This document shows, piece after piece, positions 1-4,917 of a stretch of 6,745 nt of DNA. Numbering within the stretch: position 1 is the stretch's first letter; every line of letters starts with the position of its first letter. Both the position numbers and the translations under genes were made by a program. The notes beneath the pieces are model-generated. The model ran no database searches. It worked only from the letters and a program-made list of their open reading frames with translations, and was not told where the DNA came from. The stretch is from positions 1-6,745 of the forward strand of contig CANLGS010000228.1 in NCBI GenBank assembly GCA_947490035.1. The letters are read 5' to 3'. Origin of the DNA: Gemmataceae bacterium. Its GTDB lineage: Bacteria; Planctomycetota; Planctomycetia; Gemmatales; Gemmataceae.

Positions 1-9
1 CCAGCCCGC

Positions 10-99
10 CTCTTGGTGAACCGCGACCGTCAGGGAGCGGGTGGGATAGGGCGTTGGTCGTGTTCCACCCGCTCCCTGACGGTCGCGGTTCACCAAGAG
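10..99. repeat. Perfect inverted repeat, REP-like, 35-bp arms
   Basis: Bases 10-44 are the exact reverse complement of 65-99, separated by a 20-base loop (45-64). The arm contains the core GCTCCCTGACGGTCGCGG. Translated, the right arm reads as LPDGRGSP, a peptide string that I recall recurring as an annotation artefact in planctomycete and related genomes, which suggests a dispersed repeat. A single-stranded copy would fold into a very stable hairpin. REP-type palindromes of this kind are usually moved by RAYT (TnpA-REP) transposases acting in trans, and none is encoded here. The palindrome is read directly from the sequence; the family assignment is from memory and is not tested. Confidence 0.85.
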
Positions 100-102
100 A
101 AG
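97..102 (+). promoter_or_regulatory. Weak Shine-Dalgarno deciding the cbiX start
   Basis: A purine run GAGAAG lies five bases before the TTG at 108. It supports that codon as the chelatase start rather than the TTG at 54, which would make the palindrome coding. The first three bases of the run also belong to the right arm of the inverted repeat, so hairpin formation in the mRNA could partly mask the site. The match to the consensus is only partial. Confidence 0.4.
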
Positions 103-107
103 ACCAG

Positions 108-521
108 TTGAACGCACACACGACAACCGCCCTTCTGCTGATCGCACACGGAAGCCGCCGCGCGGAGGCGAACGCCGATCTGGAGTTCGTCGCCGCCGCG
201 CTGCGCGAGCGCGGGCGGTATCCCGTCGTGCGCGTGTCGTACCTGGAGTTGGCCGAGCCGAACATCGAGAACGGCGGCGCGATGTGCGTCGAAGCCGGCG
301 CGACGGATGTGGTGATGCTCCCTTATTTCCTCTCGCCCGGCATTCACGTGGTCGAAGACCTGACCGCCGCACGCGACGCGCTGAGCGAGCGCTTCCCCGG
401 TGTGCGGTTCGTACTCGCGGAACCGCTCGGCCGGCACCCGCTGCTGGTCGATGTGGTCGAACAACGCGCGAACGAGGTTACGCGAACCACGCCCGAACTT
501 CCGCCGCGCGCGGGTGGGTGA
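108..521 (+). CDS. CbiX/SirB-type sirohydrochlorin chelatase, short form
   Basis: Small class II chelatase of the CbiX family, which inserts cobalt or iron into sirohydrochlorin in the cobalamin or siroheme pathways; cytoplasmic. The start chosen is TTG at 108, giving 137 residues, close to the usual length of the single-domain CbiX-S form. Family signs are the N-terminal strand LLLIAHGSRR (residues 10-18) with metal-binding His14, the segment VSYLELAEP (43-51), and LPYFLSPGIHV (71-81) with the second conserved His80. The open frame extends back to 54, but that stretch only translates the palindrome, and family homology begins at about residue 8 of this model. The metal cannot be predicted from sequence. 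The gene stands alone on this strand and its 3' end overlaps the convergent DUF1464 gene by 44 bp. The last 15 or so residues (TRTTPELPPRAGG) look non-conserved. A more general ferrochelatase-like role is possible. Confidence 0.85.
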   Translation: MNAHTTTALLLIAHGSRRAEANADLEFVAAALRERGRYPVVRVSYLELAEPNIENGGAMCVEAGATDVVMLPYFLSPGIHVVEDLTAARDALSERFPGVRFVLAEPLGRHPLLVDVVEQRANEVTRTTPELPPRAGG

Positions 522-1494
522 GCCAGTCGAGGACCGTGCCGCTCGCCTCGCGCAGTTTCAGATTGTCGATGAGGGGAGCGAACACGCCCCCGCACAGCCC
601 TTCGGCGATGAGCGCCGCGCCCTGCGCCGCGTGCTTCACCCACGCGCCCGGCAGGTCGCCCGCGTAGTGGAACTTGAAGGAGCTTCGCGGCAGTTCGCCC
701 AGCGCCTGCTGCACCAGGTCCGCGCCGGTACGGAGCAGGCTGCCGCTGTAGTACACGTCCTGACACCCGTGGACGTTGAGCAACCCGTACACCGCCTTGC
801 AGAACGATTCGCGGAACGCGGTGCGGCCGGTCTCGCGGTCGAGCGCGTCGGCCACGCCGCCGCGAAACAGGTCCGATTTTTGAAGCGGCGAGAGCAGGTA
901 CGCGGTCTCGCCGTCCCACGCGCCGCCGCTCTTCGCGCCGAAGGCGCCGCACGTCCCGCCCAACCCGTCCACGATCTGCTTGTCCTTCAACACCATCAGC
1001 GCGGTGAACGCGGAACCGAACTCGACCACCAGCGCCGGCTCGTCGCGGTTGTGTTGCGCGAGCGCGAGGGCCGCGACGCACAACTTGTCCGCGGTGCCGA
1101 GGTCGATGCGGTTCAGCTTGCGGTGAACGGGAACGGTCGGCAGGTGGATTACGCCCGGCAGAAACACGACCGGCAGACCACTGTCGCGCAGCGCGCGGAG
1201 CATGGCGGAGAAGCCGCCCACGCCCTTCGCGGCGCGCTCGTCGGGCCGCACCAGCGACATCAGGTTCAGTCGCGCGTCGGTACAATCCGCGGCGCGAACG
1301 AGGGGCAGACCGTAACCCGACGGACCGGCGATCAAGTCGAACGGGCCTTCGGCGCGGAGCCACTGAACCGGGATGGTCGGGTCGGCGCGCAGTTCGTCCG
1401 GCTCGATGCGCACCTGCGCGACGACGCGCCCGTCTTCGAGCGCGAGCATGTCGAGCGACGAGGTTCCCGGATCACAACCGGCTATGCGTGACAT
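478..1494 (-). CDS. DUF1464 family protein (predicted ASKHA-fold kinase)
   Basis: A 338-residue protein that I recognise as DUF1464 (PF07318, COG2441 'predicted butyrate kinase'), best known from archaea; no biochemical function is established to my knowledge. The sequence has features of an ASKHA phosphotransferase: an N-terminal phosphate-1-like loop GCDPGTSSLD (6-15), the conserved segments AGPSGYGLPL (56-65), PGVIHLPTVP (113-122) and NRIDLGTADKLC (128-139), a phosphate-2-like strand VVEFGSAFTALMV (156-168), DGLGGTCG (176-183), and a C-terminal adenosine-like stretch AAQGAALIAEGLCGG (289-303). Length matches the family, about 350 residues. The ATG start at 1494 is directly followed by the conserved N-terminus, but no Shine-Dalgarno is seen. 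It lies 12 bp after the PEP-CTERM gene, so the two may be co-transcribed. A C1/H4MPT-related role is inference from mtdC nearby; the butyrate kinase label is weak. Confidence 0.85.
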   Translation of the reverse strand: MSRIAGCDPGTSSLDMLALEDGRVVAQVRIEPDELRADPTIPVQWLRAEGPFDLIAGPSGYGLPLVRAADCTDARLNLMSLVRPDERAAKGVGGFSAMLRALRDSGLPVVFLPGVIHLPTVPVHRKLNRIDLGTADKLCVAALALAQHNRDEPALVVEFGSAFTALMVLKDKQIVDGLGGTCGAFGAKSGGAWDGETAYLLSPLQKSDLFRGGVADALDRETGRTAFRESFCKAVYGLLNVHGCQDVYYSGSLLRTGADLVQQALGELPRSSFKFHYAGDLPGAWVKHAAQGAALIAEGLCGGVFAPLIDNLKLREASGTVLDWLTHPRAAEVRAWFA

Positions 1495-1497
1495 GAA

Positions 1498-1514
1498 GGA
1501 AGTTTATTACTTCC
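1498..1514. repeat. Small stem-loop over the PEP-CTERM stop codon
   Basis: GGAAGT (1498-1503) pairs with ACTTCC (1509-1514) around a 5-base AT-rich loop. On the minus strand it covers the TAATAA stop of the PEP-CTERM gene and sits just before the DUF1464 ATG at 1494. The 6-bp stem is too short to call a terminator. It could affect translation of the downstream gene or be chance. Confidence 0.3.
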
Positions 1515-2115
1515 GCCGGAACCGCCGGAGGGCGAGCGGGACGAGGCCGAGGGCCGCGAGCGCGAAGGTGCCCGGTTCCGGCGTGAGCGCCGTCGCGGTG
1601 AGCGTGTACACGCCCGCTTGCGCGTCGTTCTCGGGTCGGACCGCGAGCGTGTACCGCGTGTCGCCGAGGATGGTCGAAGTGTCGCTCGCGTTCTCGTGGT
1701 ACGAGTCGCCGAGTTCGAGCCGGTGCGAATCGTTCAGCCATCGCCCGTCCCACGAGCGGTACACCCAGTCGTCTGTCGCGCCGCCCGCGAGGTCCAGCGC
1801 CGCGACGCGGCCGGCCGAATCGCTCACGACCACGGACACGACGAACGGCATGTACGCGGTGTACGTGTCCGGCGCCAGCGGGCCGGGCGTCGGGCCGAAC
1901 GTCACCGTGCCGAGTTCGACCGGGTTCGACCCGCTCGCGGCGCCTGGCGGGGCGAGCGCGAACGTCACGTCGCCGGGGCTGTAAAAGGGAACCGCGCCGG
2001 GCGGCGGGGTCACGTACCCGGTGGCGGTGTAGGTGAACGCGATGGGGCCGGCGGACGACACCGCGGACAGGCCGAACGAGAGGGCGAGGACAAAGGCGAA
2101 CCGTCGGGCTGACAT
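1507..2115 (-). CDS. PEP-CTERM sorting domain protein, function unknown
   Basis: A 202-residue exported protein. Residues 1-22 form a signal peptide: MSARR, a hydrophobic core, then a small-residue cleavage region ending near SSAG. The body (24-177) is rich in Gly, Pro, Thr and Val and looks like a beta-sandwich; I recognise no enzymatic motif. The C-terminus is a typical PEP-CTERM signal: the PEP triplet at 179-181, a hydrophobic segment GTFALAALGLVPLAL (182-196), and a basic tail RRFRRK (197-202). In known systems this signal is processed by an exosortase, usually in exopolysaccharide-producing bacteria; no exosortase is in this window. The ATG at 2115 is preceded by GGAG with a 6-base spacer and starts the signal peptide directly. 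The same frame stays open upstream through the palindromic element into mtdC antisense, but that extension is not credible. It ends 12 bp before the DUF1464 gene. Confidence 0.87.
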   Translation of the reverse strand: MSARRFAFVLALSFGLSAVSSAGPIAFTYTATGYVTPPPGAVPFYSPGDVTFALAPPGAASGSNPVELGTVTFGPTPGPLAPDTYTAYMPFVVSVVVSDSAGRVAALDLAGGATDDWVYRSWDGRWLNDSHRLELGDSYHENASDTSTILGDTRYTLAVRPENDAQAGVYTLTATALTPEPGTFALAALGLVPLALRRFRRK

Positions 2116-2121
2116 CGGCCG

Positions 2122-2125
2122 CTCC
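2122..2125 (-). promoter_or_regulatory. Shine-Dalgarno of the PEP-CTERM gene
   Basis: GGAG on the minus strand, six bases ahead of the ATG at 2115. It fixes the start at the signal peptide rather than at upstream in-frame codons. Confidence 0.6.
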
Positions 2126-2180
2126 AGTTGGAAGTGGGCGGCGGATGATGCGGGATTTGAGGCGGGGGTGTCGAGTCGAA

Positions 2181-2331
2181 TTGAGTGTAGTCCGCCACTC
2201 CGTGGCGGTTCTGCTCTTGTGGCACAGACATTCCTGTCTGTGTGCTTCGAGCGGCCGACCGCACAAACAGGAATGTCTGTGCCACCAAGACAAATGCGAA
2301 GAACCGCCGCGGAGTGGCGGGCTACTCTCAA
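2181..2331. repeat. 151-bp nested palindromic (BIME/MITE-like) element
   Basis: The outer arms 2181-2212 and 2300-2331 are reverse complements at 29 of 32 positions. Inside them, 2219-2237 and 2267-2285 are perfect 19-bp inverted repeats (core GGCACAGACATTCCTGT), with further imperfect pairing to either side. Each arm also folds on itself: CCGCCA/TGGCGG and CACAGACA/TGTCTGTG on the left, and near-copies on the right. The unit is thus four small hairpins arranged as two mirror-image pairs. Translations of such units give strings like RHSCLC, QECLCH and PPLRGG, which I recall as common artefacts in planctomycete annotations. The ends read TTGAG...CTCAA and no flanking target duplication is visible. 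The element fills most of the gap between mtdC and the PEP-CTERM gene, both on the minus strand, and could end or attenuate transcription from mtdC. Mobility by a trans-acting RAYT-like enzyme is inference. Confidence 0.85.
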
Positions 2332-3203
2332 GGCAGCAGCAGCGCGAGCGCGTACACCTCTTCGACATCCAGTACGGCGTTGTTCGACTCGAAGAGCTTG
2401 TGAAGCGCGGCCTTGTGAACCTTCATTTTGGTGCCGCCGACGCCGAGCGCGCCGTAGCAGATGTGGCCGTCGCGGTCGGCGCCCTTGTCGGGGAGTTCGA
2501 CGCCCTCGATGCCGGCCGGCGGCACGCCGTTCAGGTCGATCGCCACCTTCAGCGCCTTGCACGCGTGGCGCAACTTCTTCGGCAGCAGCACCGCGCCCGC
2601 GGCGCCCGCCGCGACCACCAGGTTGCGCCCGTCGAGCGCGAGCGGGGCGTCGGAACTGGAGGCCACGCTCACGGCTTCGATGTCCGCGCCGGGGGCGTGC
2701 GCGCGGATCGCGGCGCACACCGCTTCGGCGCGCTCCTTCTGGCGCGAGCCGAGCCGGACGTTGCCGCCGGCGCGCGCGAGCAGGCGCGCGACCCGCTGCC
2801 CGACCGGACCGGTGCCGCCGAGGACGAGCGACTTCGCGCGACTGAGATCGAGGTGCCGGCCCGCCGCGCGAACGGCCGCCGCCGCGGTGGTGTTCGCCCC
2901 GTTGGAATCGAGCATCAGCGACACGCTCAACCCGTACTGCGGGATGAGGTGCTTCTTCACTTCGGCGAGAACCGCTTCGCCGAGTGTCACGTCCGAGCCG
3001 CCGACGAAGATGGCGGTACGGCACAGGTCTTTGCCGCCGCGCGTGAAGATGCACCCGTGGACGAGCGGCATCACGTTCTGCGGCGTCACCCCGCCGTAGC
3101 TGAAGATGTGCTGCACGCCCGCGTCCACCGCGACGACGCGGTCGAACACGCTCGGCAGCGCATCGGTGTCGAGTTGAACGAGGATCGTGGGTTTCTCGGA
3201 CAT
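2328..3203 (-). CDS. mtdC: NAD(P)-dependent methylene-H4MPT dehydrogenase (MtdA/MtdC family)
   Basis: Oxidises methylene-tetrahydromethanopterin to methenyl-H4MPT with reduction of NAD(P); cytoplasmic step of H4MPT-linked formaldehyde oxidation. The model has 291 residues against 288 for Methylobacterium MtdA as I recall it, and is colinear throughout. Motifs: LVQLDTDALPSVFD (8-21), the TRGGK loop (54-58), AIFVGG (64-69), the pterin-site signature DSNGANTTAAA (99-109), the Rossmann loop LGGTGPVGQRVA (128-139), GSR (152-154) placed to bind the NADP phosphate, and the C-terminal GALGVGGTKMKVH (251-263). The subtype is inferred: MtdC enzymes described from Gemmata are MtdA-like in sequence, prefer NADP and H4MPT, and do the job of MtdB. 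The ATG at 3203 is chosen by homology; an ATG at 3209 and a GTG at 3251 are in frame, and no clear Shine-Dalgarno separates them. The stop codon lies in the terminal bases of the palindromic element. No other H4MPT genes are in the window. Confidence 0.93.
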   Translation of the reverse strand: MSEKPTILVQLDTDALPSVFDRVVAVDAGVQHIFSYGGVTPQNVMPLVHGCIFTRGGKDLCRTAIFVGGSDVTLGEAVLAEVKKHLIPQYGLSVSLMLDSNGANTTAAAAVRAAGRHLDLSRAKSLVLGGTGPVGQRVARLLARAGGNVRLGSRQKERAEAVCAAIRAHAPGADIEAVSVASSSDAPLALDGRNLVVAAGAAGAVLLPKKLRHACKALKVAIDLNGVPPAGIEGVELPDKGADRDGHICYGALGVGGTKMKVHKAALHKLFESNNAVLDVEEVYALALLLP

Positions 3204-3263
3204 TGGCATCAGAAGTAAGGGGTGAAGGGGCCGCGACACAACTTCAGACACAACGCAGTCAAC

Positions 3264-3296
3264 CGGTTGGCGAGACGATCACCGCCTCGCCAACCG
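3264..3296 (-). terminator. Stem-loop after the heme protein gene, possible terminator
   Basis: An 11-bp perfect inverted repeat (CGGTTGGCGAG at 3264-3274, its complement at 3286-3296) with an 11-base loop. It starts five bases beyond the TGA of the heme-binding protein gene, in the 97-bp gap before mtdC. No T-rich tract follows on the minus strand, so it is not a classical intrinsic terminator. It may act as a weak terminator or protect the mRNA 3' end. Confidence 0.5.
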
Positions 3297-3300
3297 CGGG

Positions 3301-4917
3301 TCACTTCTTCTCGCCCGCGTCGGGGTACTTCAGCTTGCGGTCGGGGTCGAGGAACCGCGCGTACACCGCGTTCGGGCCACCGCCCTTCACGACGACTGCC
3401 AGCGTGTGCTTGCCGGCCGGCAATGTCACGTCGAAGCCGTCGCGGTCGGGGCGCACCTCCTTGCCCGCGCCCTTGCCGGTCGCGATCACCTTGCCGTCTA
3501 ACCGCACTTCGTAGTCAGAGGTCGAGCCGATCAGCACCTTCGTCTTCATCTCCGCGGGCGCGGTGACTTCCGCTTCGACCACCGCCGGCGCGCCCTTCGT
3601 GTCGGGCAGCACCAACCGGCCCGGTACGCCGGCGCGCAGCTCGGTGCCGTTCACCTTCACGTCGGTCATGAACTGGTTCGCCATCAGGTAGCGCACGAGG
3701 TCGCGGAAGTCCTGCACGGTCATGTTGTAGCCCAGCCCTTCGGGCATCAGCGACTTCTCCGCGACGCGCACCGGCTCCGCGAGGTCTTCCTTCTTGATCT
3801 TCTTCAGCACCGCGTTTTCGAGCTTCAGCGTGATGGTCTTGTCGTCCTCCTCCGCGAGCAGCCCGGAGAACACGGTGTCATCGGTCAGGCGCGCGGTGCG
3901 CAGGAAGTACGGCGCACCGATGACGCGGTTCGGGTCGAGCACGTTCACGAGGATGTACTCGATGTTGCGGCCGGCCCCGTCGAGCGGCGGGCCGACCTCC
4001 GCGCCTTTGCCGTCGAACTTGTGACACTTCCCGCAACTGTTCTCGAACACCAGTTTGCCGCGTGCGAACGACGCGGGCGCTTCGTACAGCGAGTCGCGCG
4101 TCTTGTCGATGAGCTTCGCGAGGTCGGCCGGTGTCGCGCGCGTGCGGCCCCACGCCTTCTCGATGAGCGTGTTCAGGTCTTTGTCGTTGAACGCCTGAAT
4201 GCGGAGGATGGTGTTGTCGGTCACTTCCTCGCGGGCAACGGTCTTGTCGGCCATCGCTTGAAGTAGCGCCTTCGCGCCTTCTTTGCGGGTCGCGAGCGTG
4301 TTCACCACGTCCGGGCGGATTTCCTTCGGGTAGTCTTTCCAGCGGGCGAGCAGCGCGGCGGGAATGGTCGCGGCATCGAACGCCGCGAGCGCGCGGGCCG
4401 CTTCGCCGCGTACCGCGTCGGACGCGTCCTTGCGAACGAGGTTCAGCAGGAGCGCGACGGTTTCCGGGGCGCGGATCGACGCCAGTTGCCGCACGGCTTC
4501 GGTGCGTGCCTCGGTCGTGAGCTTGGCATCGCTCGCGGCGGCAATCGCGCGCTTCAGCGCGGCCGGGTCGCGGAACACCACCGCGAGCTTGTTCGCGAGC
4601 GCGACGAGCTTCGCGTTGTTCTCCTTCGCGATCTCCGCTTGCAGCGCGGCCCAGCCTTCGGGCGCGTTCACGGACTGCTTGTCGAGCGCGAGCGCCAGCC
4701 CTTCTAGCGCCTTCTCACGAGCCGCGGCGTCTTGTAGCTCCGCAACGAACTTGATGCACAACTTCAGGTCGCTTGGCTGCCCGGTGGCGACGAGCCGGCG
4801 CATGACTTTGGGAACGATGGAGTCGCGGACGAACTCGTTCTTGGGCGCCTCCTCCGCGAGCCACGCGAGTTCGGCCCCCGGCTCGCCTTCATTAATACCT
4901 TCTCGTAAGCGAGCCAC
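3301..4917 (-). CDS. C-terminal part of planctomycete propeller/HEAT/cytochrome c protein (frameshifted)
   Basis: This frame carries the second half of the large protein whose N-terminus is encoded at 4764-6686. It is open from a GTG at 4917, but family sequence begins only near GAELAWLAEEAPKN (residues 14-27), and no ribosome binding site precedes the GTG, so independent translation is unlikely. Residues 15-250 are helical HEAT-like repeats. A cytochrome c domain of the planctomycete heme-binding type (TIGR02603) covers about 283-418, with the heme attachment motif CGKCH (295-299) and a likely axial methionine in SLMPEGL (Met391). The C-terminal 120 residues look like a beta-sandwich accessory domain ending in a charged tail. 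With the frame repaired, the whole protein would be about 1128 residues, within the range of complete family members. The role is probably periplasmic electron transfer from an oxidised organic substrate, but the substrate is unknown. It is followed by a stem-loop and then mtdC. Confidence 0.85.
   Translation of the reverse strand: MARLREGINEGEPGAELAWLAEEAPKNEFVRDSIVPKVMRRLVATGQPSDLKLCIKFVAELQDAAAREKALEGLALALDKQSVNAPEGWAALQAEIAKENNAKLVALANKLAVVFRDPAALKRAIAAASDAKLTTEARTEAVRQLASIRAPETVALLLNLVRKDASDAVRGEAARALAAFDAATIPAALLARWKDYPKEIRPDVVNTLATRKEGAKALLQAMADKTVAREEVTDNTILRIQAFNDKDLNTLIEKAWGRTRATPADLAKLIDKTRDSLYEAPASFARGKLVFENSCGKCHKFDGKGAEVGPPLDGAGRNIEYILVNVLDPNRVIGAPYFLRTARLTDDTVFSGLLAEEDDKTITLKLENAVLKKIKKEDLAEPVRVAEKSLMPEGLGYNMTVQDFRDLVRYLMANQFMTDVKVNGTELRAGVPGRLVLPDTKGAPAVVEAEVTAPAEMKTKVLIGSTSDYEVRLDGKVIATGKGAGKEVRPDRDGFDVTLPAGKHTLAVVVKGGGPNAVYARFLDPDRKLKYPDAGEKK

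Noticed and set aside
10..99. CRISPR repeat, phage attachment site or replication origin
   Set aside because: There is one inverted pair only, with no spacer array, no integrase, and no DnaA-box cluster nearby.
400..1491. Long plus-strand open frame opposite the DUF1464 gene
   Set aside because: It has no family resemblance and is explained by high GC codon usage of the real gene on the other strand. The same applies to the long plus-strand frames over mtdC and the heme protein gene.
1507..3054. Long open frame that would extend the PEP-CTERM protein to 515 residues
   Set aside because: The extension passes through the palindromic element and antisense to mtdC, gives low-complexity Arg-rich translation, and places the signal peptide in the interior.
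3234..3262. Possible promoter for mtdC with a -35-like TTGACT on the minus strand (3262-3257)
   Set aside because: No acceptable -10 hexamer is found at 16-18 bases spacing, and sigma-70 consensus matches in a GC-rich planctomycete are weak evidence.
4870..4900. Programmed -1 ribosomal frameshift site
   Set aside because: The codons CGG GGG CCG do not fit the X XXY YYZ pattern, because the A-site codon would not re-pair after slippage. No strong downstream structure was evident by eye.
4890..4917. Independent translation start (GTG at 4917) for the C-terminal heme protein half
   Set aside because: No Shine-Dalgarno precedes it, and its first dozen residues do not look like family sequence. 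A frameshift explains the pair of frames better.
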